A stretch of 7,688 nucleotides of DNA, taken from assembly GCA_025922795.1 (NCBI GenBank), contig JAICHC010000115.1:1-7688 (forward strand), read 5' to 3'. The translations under genes were made by a program, and so were the position numbers. The notes beneath the pieces are model-generated. The model was not told the origin of the DNA and made no database searches. It saw nothing but the letters and a program-made list of their open reading frames with translations. This DNA comes from Candidatus Binatia bacterium. Lineage in GTDB: Bacteria > Desulfobacterota_B > Binatia > UBA9968. Numbering within the stretch: the stretch's first letter is position 1; the number at the start of each line of letters is the position of its first letter. Positions 1-5,908 of this stretch are shown piece after piece.

Positions 1-163
1 AGCGTGCCCCATCCTCACAGGCAAGTGATTGAAATAGACTGTTGGAGTTTTGGGTTTGAATCCATTGCTCCAGCACTCCACTAAAATTTGTAGCGAGACC
101 GTTAAGCGAGCACCCTTCGACGATGCGCAGGGCGTTTCGGCCTATGAGTTTTTTTGGCAACTG

Positions 164-2068
164 CTAGAAGTAGACGTGCAAGCTCAATAAGTATTCCTGC
201 TGGTTGGCGCGTTGGTTGAAATCAAGGCGCAGCGCCAGATCTTTGCTCAGACTGAAGCGCTGCTGGGCGCTGAATCGCCATTCGGTTCCTTTGTCGCCGG
301 CCGGAAAGCCGAGATAGGTCATTAGGGCCGAAATCTTCCAGCGATCAGTGATATCGGCGAGCGCACCGACGGACAGACCGCCGCCGATCCGATGGCTACG
401 GTCGAAGGCCTTGCCGTACTCGGCCACGAACTCGGCGAAACCAAAATAGACTTCGCGCTTTACCCAATGGCTCTCCGCGGCCACCCCGATGCCGCCGTTC
501 AACCGGCCGACGCGACAGAATCGGCAACCATCTCGTTGGATCGTATCGAAGCCGGTATCGATCTTCCATGAAGGTTTCAAAAAGAGAGGATCGGCCGGCG
601 ATAAAGAGGTCACGTTCAGCAACGTGAAACGATCGATGCGAGTATGGTTGTGGCGCGGATAGTAACGCAGGGCGATGGACAACGCCTCGATTTGCGCATC
701 CGGTGTATAGCCGTATTCGGGATCAAGCAAATCGTGAAATGCCAGACGGAAGTTCGCCTCAGTGAAAAATTCGTTCTCACGCCATCCGATACCGACTCCC
801 GTGCGCAAGATGTTGTGGCCCTGGTCCGGCGGGCCGCTGAAGGGACGAACTATCACCGGGGTCGCTGATCCCAAGATCTGACTTCGCGCCAGCAGCACGG
901 TCTCGTTGCGTCGTTCGAACGGCGCCGGATCGCTCTCGGTCGCCGCTCTATAGAGCAGATAGTCTGAAGCGACGTCCAGTACGGCGGCTTTGCGGGCAGG
1001 GATTAAGCGGGTGAATGAGTCTGACTGCACGACATTCGGGTCGTCGACGATTTGTTGGAGCCAATCTCGCTCATCCGCGCTGAGCCCTTCGCGTCCGCGC
1101 AGGACTTTGGTGCGGCGCGACGGCCGGAAAACCGCCTCTTGAACGAGATTGGGGGTCTCGGCGATCGCTCGGACCGCGTCGGATGGAAACGTGTAGAACC
1201 GGAATCGGTCCGCAAGCTGGAGGTTCGCGTCGGCAACATCGAGCAGGGCGAGGATGTGGTAGGCGCAGTTCTCCTTAAAGAAGAAATAATCGAAGGAAGC
1301 ATTACCCATCTCCCACGCGTGTAGGAGAACGCGGTGAAGTTGCTCCCCAGTGAAGTTCAGCCGGTACTCCCAAATATCGCGGTTTTCAAAATCGCCGTAT
1401 TCTTTCGCTTTGAGGTAGTAGGGCATCGTCGAAAAATAGCCGGTGTAGCCGCCGAATACGCCGAGATACACGTATTCCACGCCGGTGTCAGGCGGAAGTT
1501 CGGCGGCGTAATTGATGGTGTAGGCCAAAATCCTGGTCGCCTCGGTTTGGCCCTTTTGATCGACGCGTAACAGCAGATGTCCGAAAGTCGAAGCTGGGTT
1601 GTTCAAAAAGGCCGACGGAAAGATCAAGCTGAGAGAGTCGGGATTGAGCTCTTTGTACCAGGAGTGAAAGCGTTCGCACGGTTCGGGTGGCAGGCGGGTT
1701 TCGTCGATAGCGAGAGCAGCCTTAAGCCACTCGTAGCGGGCCACGAATGCGCAACGCGCGGGCTGGCGCGACCGGCCGACCGGCTCCGCAGAGAAGAATC
1801 CGGCTAAGGTCGCGTCGAGCTCAGCTTTTGCATCGGTCTTCCCCTCGCGGGAAAGAAAGAAGCCCGGCTCGTCGATTTCACTTTCGTAACCGCCGATCCA
1901 GTTGGGCCGGTAATGGAGCAGCAGTCGCCAGTAGCGCTGCTCGTGGAGTGAGGCGACATGAGCTCGCCGCAGGAGGTCTTGAAGATAACTTTGCGAAGAA
2001 TCTTGCCCAAAGCTGACGCTGGCGTTCAGGAAGACAAGACCAAAAACCAGCGCAACAAAAAAGTACAA
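164..2068 (-). CDS. DUF4105 (Lnb-like N-terminal periplasmic domain) protein with predicted C-terminal outer-membrane beta-barrel
   Basis: Product of 634 residues. Residues 1-21 form a very hydrophobic export signal. Residues ~150-290 match the DUF4105 / Lnb N-terminal periplasmic domain: NPASTFGHLLLR around His164, a Tyr/Gly-rich stretch (192-222), and the ENCAYH motif with Cys268 and His271. That is a Cys/His pair of thiol acyltransferase or peptidase type. In Bacteroides, Lnb is the lipoprotein N-acyltransferase from which the Pfam name comes; transfer of that activity here is inference. Residues ~420-634 alternate polar and apolar in about 12 short segments and end in HVYF, a terminal Phe typical of outer-membrane barrels. 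The protein would therefore present a periplasmic catalytic domain from an outer-membrane anchor. The start used is TTG at 2068, with no Shine-Dalgarno, directly behind a terminator-like hairpin; there is no ATG/GTG/TTG in the next 40 codons. An alternative start is discussed in the findings. Family call firm, function uncertain. Confidence 0.85.
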   Translation of the reverse strand: MYFFVALVFGLVFLNASVSFGQDSSQSYLQDLLRRAHVASLHEQRYWRLLLHYRPNWIGGYESEIDEPGFFLSREGKTDAKAELDATLAGFFSAEPVGRSRQPARCAFVARYEWLKAALAIDETRLPPEPCERFHSWYKELNPDSLSLIFPSAFLNNPASTFGHLLLRVDQKGQTEATRILAYTINYAAELPPDTGVEYVYLGVFGGYTGYFSTMPYYLKAKEYGDFENRDIWEYRLNFTGEQLHRVLLHAWEMGNASFDYFFFKENCAYHILALLDVADANLQLADRFRFYTFPSDAVRAIAETPNLVQEAVFRPSRRTKVLRGREGLSADERDWLQQIVDDPNVVQSDSFTRLIPARKAAVLDVASDYLLYRAATESDPAPFERRNETVLLARSQILGSATPVIVRPFSGPPDQGHNILRTGVGIGWRENEFFTEANFRLAFHDLLDPEYGYTPDAQIEALSIALRYYPRHNHTRIDRFTLLNVTSLSPADPLFLKPSWKIDTGFDTIQRDGCRFCRVGRLNGGIGVAAESHWVKREVYFGFAEFVAEYGKAFDRSHRIGGGLSVGALADITDRWKISALMTYLGFPAGDKGTEWRFSAQQRFSLSKDLALRLDFNQRANQQEYLLSLHVYF

Positions 2069-2105
2069 AGGAAAGAAGACGGCTCCGGTCGTGTGACCGG
2101 AGCCG
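2069..2105 (-). terminator. Rho-independent terminator or attenuator after the DUF3015 gene
   Basis: A perfect 11-base-pair stem (arms 2080-2090 and 2095-2105, arm CGGCTCCGGTC, loop ACAC on the minus strand) starts 8 bases after the DUF3015 stop codon. It is followed on the minus strand by the pyrimidine-rich run TCTTCTTTCCTTT. This is a classical intrinsic terminator layout, although the T tract is interrupted by C. It lies directly in front of the co-oriented DUF4105 gene, so it may act as a partial terminator or attenuator. Confidence 0.7.
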
Positions 2106-2113
2106 CACGGAGT

Positions 2114-2626
2114 TTACTTTACGACTAGTTTTGCGAGGGTCGGATGGGACGTCATCCCGCTATCGAGGGACGCGAGCATCGCCGCGGGAGTATTCTTGCC
2201 TGATTGAATCATGCCGCGATACTGGGTTTGCGCTAGACTATAAAAGTCGGCGCGATTTTCCTGCGGAATATTTAACAGCTCGGCGAAAGACGCCAGGTGT
2301 TCACCGCCTCCGCGCGCCATATCCTGCGATAGGTTGTCGAAATTGGCCGACGCGAAAACCGTTACCTTGTGTTCGGACAGGAGGGTGCCGTTGTTCGTGC
2401 ATCCCGAAGTTCCCGAACTGATACCGAAAGTTTGGTTGCCGAAAGTTCCGTTGGTGGTCGCTGCCATGACCTGAACGCCAATACTCTTCTGATTGTTGGC
2501 GCCCGCCCACAATTCCTTTCCCAGACCGCAGCCGGGGCCGGTGTCGGTATTACTCTGGGCCATCACCGGCGATGCACAAAGTGGCGCGAGAAAAACGCCT
2601 AGCCATAAATATTTTTTTCCCCTCAT
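2114..2626 (-). CDS. DUF3015 family periplasmic protein
   Basis: Product of 170 residues, the usual size of this family. It opens with a clean Sec signal peptide (MRGKKYLWLG, hydrophobic core, predicted cleavage after VMA at residue 23). The mature part starts with the GPGCGLG motif (Cys33) and has a TSGC motif (Cys76); the two cysteines probably form a periplasmic disulfide. A helical C-terminal half (~100-168) follows, with the family-typical region in which the protein is called ladderlike-helical and rich in Gln/Asn. Molecular function of DUF3015 is unknown. The ATG at 2626 is supported by a strong Shine-Dalgarno AGGAGG (2635-2640) eight bases upstream. The gene has its own promoter and is followed by a hairpin terminator, so it can be expressed separately from its neighbours. 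The DUF4105 gene lies immediately downstream in the same orientation. Confidence 0.88.
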   Translation of the reverse strand: MRGKKYLWLGVFLAPLCASPVMAQSNTDTGPGCGLGKELWAGANNQKSIGVQVMAATTNGTFGNQTFGISSGTSGCTNNGTLLSEHKVTVFASANFDNLSQDMARGGGEHLASFAELLNIPQENRADFYSLAQTQYRGMIQSGKNTPAAMLASLDSGMTSHPTLAKLVVK

Positions 2627-2678
2627 TACGTTCTCCTCCTTTTGTTTTTGACCGCGTGCAGGATGCGATCTGCGAGCT

Positions 2679-2708
2679 ACTCTAGTCGATGCTTCGATAG
2701 GATGTCAA
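2679..2708 (-). promoter_or_regulatory. Sigma70-type promoter of the DUF3015 gene
   Basis: On the minus strand a perfect -35 TTGACA (2703-2708) is followed, after 18 bases, by TAGAGT (2679-2684, four of six matches to TATAAT). It lies between the TPM-domain stop (2729) and the DUF3015 Shine-Dalgarno, giving a predicted leader of about 45 bases. Motif-based call without experimental support. Confidence 0.55.
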
Positions 2709-2728
2709 GAAAATGATGCCGAGTGGTC

Positions 2729-3595
2729 CTAAATCCCCATATTATCTTCCGGCTTACGCTTCGGTTCTTTGATACGCGGGATGCCGCGCCAGTCCCCGGC
2801 CATCCAGAATTCCGTCAAGCTGCCGAAAACGCCGAGCGGAATGGCGAGCGCCATGATGAAATACCAAAGGCTGTCGGTATAGCCGCCCAGGATCGACATC
2901 AGCGTAGCGACTATTTTCCCGGTGCCGCCGCCAAAAATCGCACCCATCAAAAGCCGGGTGTTGCGTTGTACGCCGTACTGGGTTGCGTAAATGCCCCAAA
3001 GAACGCCGACGAAAAAAGCCAAAAACGGCGCTAAAAAAACCGCGAAGATCGCGCCGGCTTCACCGCCGCGTAAAGACATCTGCTCCAACTTTTCTTTTTC
3101 CGTGAGACGGCCGACGCGGGCGTCGCCGCGGATCACGCGAAAGAGATAATGAACGGCTCCGTGAACGCCAAGATCGGGGCGCAAACCATCCCAGTAAAGC
3201 GCCACCTGGGCGAGCAGTTTTTCGCTTGCTGCCGGCTCCGGAAGCACGGGCCGCAGTTGTGCGCCCGAGTGAATCGTTACCTGCCGTTCGAGGCGCGCGA
3301 CCAACAGCAGCACGGTTCTCTGCCGCTCGGCGTCGCTGAGAGGCAATCTCTCGAATGCGCGCCGTGCCACGCCGTCGATGGTTTCACCGCCGAGATCTTT
3401 AAGGGTCAGTACGATGACGCTGTTCGCCGTTTCGGTATGAAAGCGGCGCAGGCGTTGTTCCAAATCATCGTAGCTGGCGGCTGGAAACATACCGGCAAAA
3501 TCATTGATGCCGGTCTTGAGCGGCGGCAACTCCACCGCCGATGCGGCTGAGCCGAAGAGCAAGCTGAAAAGTAATAAAGAGATGAAAAACTTCAT
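2729..3595 (-). CDS. TPM-domain membrane protein (TLP18.3/Psb32/MOLO-1 family)
   Basis: Product of 288 residues. Residues 1-20 are a signal peptide (MKFFISLLLF, cleavage near ASA). Residues ~28-155 form a TPM domain: NDFAGMFPAASYDDLEQRL at the start, then a central strand (NSVIVLTLKDLGG) and RTVLLLVARLERQVTI. Three membrane segments follow at about 181-203, 215-237 and 242-262, with a basic C-terminal tail (KEPKRKPEDN). The TPM domain would face the periplasm. In plants TLP18.3 is linked to photosystem II repair and has weak acid-phosphatase activity; bacterial roles are mostly unknown. The acidic D-N-G usually seen just before the central strand is here R-Q-R, so metal binding may be lost. 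The ATG overlaps the TGA of the preceding ferritin-like gene as ATGA (3592-3595), which points to translational coupling and a shared mRNA. Confidence 0.85.
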   Translation of the reverse strand: MKFFISLLLFSLLFGSAASAVELPPLKTGINDFAGMFPAASYDDLEQRLRRFHTETANSVIVLTLKDLGGETIDGVARRAFERLPLSDAERQRTVLLLVARLERQVTIHSGAQLRPVLPEPAASEKLLAQVALYWDGLRPDLGVHGAVHYLFRVIRGDARVGRLTEKEKLEQMSLRGGEAGAIFAVFLAPFLAFFVGVLWGIYATQYGVQRNTRLLMGAIFGGGTGKIVATLMSILGGYTDSLWYFIMALAIPLGVFGSLTEFWMAGDWRGIPRIKEPKRKPEDNMGI

Positions 3596-4368
3596 TCCCA
3601 GCGGATCGACTGCCTGGCGCGGTCTTCAAGGTTGGCCAATTCAACTCTGGTCAATGGAAAACCGAATTGCTCGTTACGCATGCGCAAGCGCTGGCTCGAA
3701 ATATCGGCGATGATGTTTGCGGCGCGCCGGAACGCCGCCGGATCGCGTATGAAATTTTGCAGCGAGCGTGCGCCGCTGTCCTTGTGCCCGATCTCATCAC
3801 GCAGGATCGCCTGAAAAACCCGGGCGATCTTTCCTTCAAAACCCCGCTTGTTCAGACGGCTGCAGATTTGATAGAGGGCCCCGCCGCCGCCTTCGGTCAG
3901 GGTGATCGCGGCGCGCTCCAGTTCTTCATCGCTTCGGATGATTTCTTTCGAGGTGATTTTCTGCGAGCCGTGCAACAGAGCCGCATAGCTCCTGGAATAC
4001 TTGGCCCGCACCTTGGCGAGCCGGCGGTCTTGCGGCAGCCAGGTGAGGTCGCGCGGCGTGATCTTCTTGCCGGTGATGTCTTCCAGCAAATCCATGACCA
4101 ACTGCGCGTGCTTGGTTTCATCCGCCAGTTTTTCGGTGAGCTCGGCGTAATCGCGGCGTGCGACGCTTCGGCCGACGTGCGGATATAGAGCGGCCAGGGC
4201 ATCGATAATCGGCTTGATCGCCGAGTACTCCTTGAATCCCTGGGCTTTGAGCCAGCGCAGATGCTCTCGTTTGTGTCGACGTTTTTTAAAAAAGGCGCGC
4301 ACAACCGCCGCCTCGGAGACGCGATACGCGGACGCCAATCGATTAAGATCCATGTTCGGGTTGGGCAT
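3592..4368 (-). CDS. Ferritin-like di-iron protein, family not recognised
   Basis: From the ATG at 4368 the product has 258 residues. It is strongly helical, basic and has no signal peptide, so it is probably cytoplasmic. Two E-x-x-H motifs, ADETKHAQ and RDEIGHKD, lie about 108 residues apart in separate predicted helices, with an extra Glu in TEGGGGALYQ between them. This is the arrangement of a four-helix ferritin-like carboxylate-bridged di-iron site. The reaction (oxidase, oxygenase, iron storage) cannot be told. The N-terminal ~50 residues (SAYRVSEAAVVRAFFKKRRHKREH) are basic and could contact nucleic acid or membrane; this is speculative. The frame stays open upstream to a GTG at 4455 inside the dioxygenase gene, but neither start has a Shine-Dalgarno; ATG 4368 avoids the overlap, and a second ATG (4353) is five codons in. 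The stop overlaps the TPM gene start. Confidence 0.7.
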   Translation of the reverse strand: MPNPNMDLNRLASAYRVSEAAVVRAFFKKRRHKREHLRWLKAQGFKEYSAIKPIIDALAALYPHVGRSVARRDYAELTEKLADETKHAQLVMDLLEDITGKKITPRDLTWLPQDRRLAKVRAKYSRSYAALLHGSQKITSKEIIRSDEELERAAITLTEGGGGALYQICSRLNKRGFEGKIARVFQAILRDEIGHKDSGARSLQNFIRDPAAFRRAANIIADISSQRLRMRNEQFGFPLTRVELANLEDRARQSIRWE

Positions 4369-4390
4369 AGATTCGAATCGCTGCGGCTTC

Positions 4391-4409
4391 GCCGAGTCTT
4401 CGGCTCGGC
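4391..4409 (-). other. Small hairpin between dioxygenase stop and ferritin-like start
   Basis: GCCGAG (4404-4409 on the minus strand) pairs with CTCGGC (4391-4396) over a 7-base loop, directly after the dioxygenase TGA (4410-4412). No T tract follows, so it is not an obvious terminator. It could protect the 3' end of a processed message or tune translation of the next gene. It could also be chance. Confidence 0.35.
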
Positions 4410-4928
4410 TCAGGAGGACGACGGTACGGGAATGATGTCGCCGCAGTTTTTGCACGTGCGCAGTTTCTCGTCACTGGAGAACTTCTGATAGACCTTTCCT
4501 ACCGGATCGGCACGGTAATCACCGACCTCGGCGGAAGTTTCATAAACTTTCTCGCCGCACTTTCTGCAGAACCATTTGAAATAATCGATTTCACCCGGCC
4601 GGCGCTTGCGCTCAAAGACGATGAACCAGGAATCCGGCTCGAGTCGAGGCGAGTGCGGCACGCCGGCGGGACACAGCAGAATTTGGCCGGCTTTTATGTC
4701 GCTCGTTTGTTCTTGGCCGTCGGCGGTTCGATAGACCAGGTGCTGTACTCCGGTCAGTTGCAAGGTCACTTCGTCGGCCGGATCGATATGAAAGTCCCAG
4801 CGTTCTTTGCGCCCGCTGCTCAAGAACGCGATAGAGTCCGAATCCTGCCACAACACGCGCCGGCCTTTGTCTTCGGCTTTCACATCTTCGACGATTTTGT
4901 TTAGATCGATCGCTATGAGCTGTTTCAT
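4410..4928 (-). CDS. nbaC: 3-hydroxyanthranilate 3,4-dioxygenase
   Basis: Product of 172 residues, the usual length of bacterial HAAO. It opens the ring of 3-hydroxyanthranilate with O2 to 2-amino-3-carboxymuconate semialdehyde, the precursor of quinolinate or of catabolism through 2-aminomuconate. The cupin core carries the Fe(II) ligands His47, Glu53 (RWDFHIDPADE) and His92 (GVPHSPR), plus Arg43 and Glu106 (FERKRR) for substrate binding. The C-terminal rubredoxin-like iron site of bacterial enzymes is present as CRKC (121-124) and CKNC (159-162). The substrate-clamping Arg usually found four residues after the His is here three residues after it (Arg95), by a one-residue deletion. The frame is open upstream to 5105, but conservation begins at ATG 4928, which lies six bases behind a -10 box. 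No other kynurenine-pathway gene is in the window. The symbol follows the 2-nitrobenzoate pathway enzyme and the kynurenine enzyme; either name could apply. Confidence 0.92.
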   Translation of the reverse strand: MKQLIAIDLNKIVEDVKAEDKGRRVLWQDSDSIAFLSSGRKERWDFHIDPADEVTLQLTGVQHLVYRTADGQEQTSDIKAGQILLCPAGVPHSPRLEPDSWFIVFERKRRPGEIDYFKWFCRKCGEKVYETSAEVGDYRADPVGKVYQKFSSDEKLRTCKNCGDIIPVPSSS

Positions 4929-4934
4929 AGGGGG

Positions 4935-4964
4935 ACTATAGCGCCAACAAAAGCCCAGGGGCAA
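4935..4964 (-). promoter_or_regulatory. Promoter of the dioxygenase gene, probably giving a leaderless mRNA
   Basis: On the minus strand TTGCCC (4959-4964) and TATAGT (4935-4940, five of six matches to TATAAT) are separated by 18 bases. Only six bases (CCCCCT) lie between the -10 box and the ATG at 4928, so transcription should start at or next to the A of the ATG. No Shine-Dalgarno is possible in this arrangement, and none is seen. Confidence 0.5.
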
Positions 4965-4980
4965 TAGAGACTTGGTCGCC

Positions 4981-5008
4981 TTGACGCTGAAAGAGACGGA
5001 GTGATAAG
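4981..5008 (+). promoter_or_regulatory. Candidate promoter of the isochorismatase-family gene
   Basis: TTGACG (4981-4986, five of six matches to the -35 consensus) is followed after 16 bases by GATAAG (5003-5008, four of six to the -10). It lies about 35 bases ahead of the ATG at 5044, leaving room for the Shine-Dalgarno GGAGGT (5033-5038). The weak -10 makes this tentative. Confidence 0.4.
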
Positions 5009-5043
5009 TCTTGTAAGCAATCACGCAATCATGGAGGTGTTTC

Positions 5044-5835
5044 ATGGCTGAGAGAGTTTGGGACCGGTTTCTGACCGAGCAGGATAAGGCTACTTTGGTC
5101 GGCAAAGCGGAACGGCGTATTGGTTTTGGGGAGCGGCCGGCGTTGTTGCTGATTGATCTTTATCGCTGGGTGTTTGGCGATAAGCCGGAGCCGGTCACTG
5201 AGGCAATTAAAACATGGCCGGGGAGTTGCGGATTAGCGGGTTGGAACTCTATTCCGCATATTCAAAAGCTGCTGGCCAAGGCGCGCGAAGTGGGGATTCC
5301 TATCATTCATGTTACTGGCATGGACGGGGTAGCGGTCGAACCTTGGGCTTTCCGGCGCGATACAAAAAAGCGCGCGACCATGAGCACCGAAGAGCTTGAT
5401 CGCTTTCGGCGCCGTTACGACATCGTCGATCAAGTAAAACCAATCCCCGGTGAAACCGTCTTCAAGAAAGTCTCGCCCAGCGCCTTTTGGGGCACGCCTT
5501 TGGTCGGGCACCTCAACTTTCTCGGCGTCGATACGATCATCGCTTGCGGCGAGAGCACGAGCGGCTGCGTGCGCGCCAGCGTGGTCGACGGCACAACCAA
5601 CCGCTTGCGCATGGTGGTCGCCGAAGAGTGCGTGTTCGACCGCCACGAAGCCTGTCATGCGATCAATCTTTTCGACATGAACCAGAAGTACGCCGACGTT
5701 CTGCCGCTCGAAGAAATTCTCAAATACCTCGACGCCTGGCGCGCGGAGAAGGCCGGACAGGTGGGTTACGCCAATGACGGCATGGCTTATCTGAAAGATC
5801 TCGGTATTGGAGAAGAGTATAAAGGATTGCGGTAA
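5044..5835 (+). CDS. Isochorismatase-family cysteine hydrolase (N-carbamoylsarcosine amidase-like)
   Basis: Product of 263 residues, close to the ~260 of N-carbamoylsarcosine amidohydrolase and longer than small nicotinamidases. The catalytic triad is visible: Asp38 (ALLLIDLYRW), Lys142 (VFKKVSPSAFWGT) and the nucleophile Cys175 in GESTSGCVRAS. The 33-residue spacing from Lys to Cys equals that of N-carbamoylsarcosine amidase. Such enzymes cleave C-N bonds of amides or carbamoyl compounds (ureidoacrylate, maleamate, N-carbamoylsarcosine, nicotinamide); the substrate cannot be named. An insertion around residues 98-130 (basic, helical) and a C-terminal extension of ~50 residues after the core fold are family variations. 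The ATG is set by GGAGGT (5033-5038) five bases upstream. The gene diverges from the 3-hydroxyanthranilate dioxygenase; a link to amide intermediates of aromatic-amine degradation is possible but unproven. No Zn-binding Asp/His motif of nicotinamidases was seen. Confidence 0.9.
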   Translation: MAERVWDRFLTEQDKATLVGKAERRIGFGERPALLLIDLYRWVFGDKPEPVTEAIKTWPGSCGLAGWNSIPHIQKLLAKAREVGIPIIHVTGMDGVAVEPWAFRRDTKKRATMSTEELDRFRRRYDIVDQVKPIPGETVFKKVSPSAFWGTPLVGHLNFLGVDTIIACGESTSGCVRASVVDGTTNRLRMVVAEECVFDRHEACHAINLFDMNQKYADVLPLEEILKYLDAWRAEKAGQVGYANDGMAYLKDLGIGEEYKGLR

Positions 5836-5840
5836 AAATG

Positions 5841-5908
5841 GTTCAATGTTCCAGGTTCAAAGGTTCAAGATTTCTGATGGAGATGCCGGCCCTTGAACTT
5901 GGAACATT
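5841..5908. repeat. GTTCAAN heptamer repeats forming a 16-base-pair hairpin
   Basis: Four tandem heptamer units (GTTCAAT, GTTCCAG, GTTCAAA and, after one extra G, GTTCAAG; 5841-5869) are followed by two inverted units (5892-5905). Arm 5845-5860 pairs with 5893-5908 over 16 positions with a single G-T wobble. The second copy of the GGTTCAA unit can replace the first in an alternative pairing. It starts five bases after the hydrolase stop codon and may act as an mRNA 3' end, though the ~32-base loop and missing T tract argue against a classical terminator. Confidence 0.7.

Noticed and set aside
42..80. GGGTTTGAATCC resembles a tRNA T-loop, suggesting a tRNA 3' end.
   Set aside because: The flanking bases do not form a T-stem or acceptor stem, and no anticodon arm is present upstream.
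1..84. Plus-strand frame open from the window edge to TAA at 82-84, possibly the end of an upstream gene.
   Set aside because: Only 27 codons, no recognisable motif, and not significant in length. I see nothing else definable in 1-163, and no convincing terminator after the DUF4105 stop.
4369..4455. GTG start at 4455 for the ferritin-like protein, overlapping the dioxygenase gene.
   Set aside because: No Shine-Dalgarno. The extension runs through the dioxygenase C-terminus and the intergenic hairpin, so it is probably just an open frame. Not fully excluded.
4929..5105. Upstream extension of the dioxygenase frame to a start at 5105.
   Set aside because: The extra 59 residues have no counterpart in the family, would overlap the divergent hydrolase gene and its Shine-Dalgarno, and lie upstream of the -10 box next to the conserved start.
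5044..5350. The first third of the hydrolase gene looks less GC-rich than the rest, suggesting a recombinant or fused gene.
   Set aside because: The catalytic Asp is in the first part and the Lys and Cys in the second, at family-typical spacing. The difference is an eye estimate and needs no recombination to explain.
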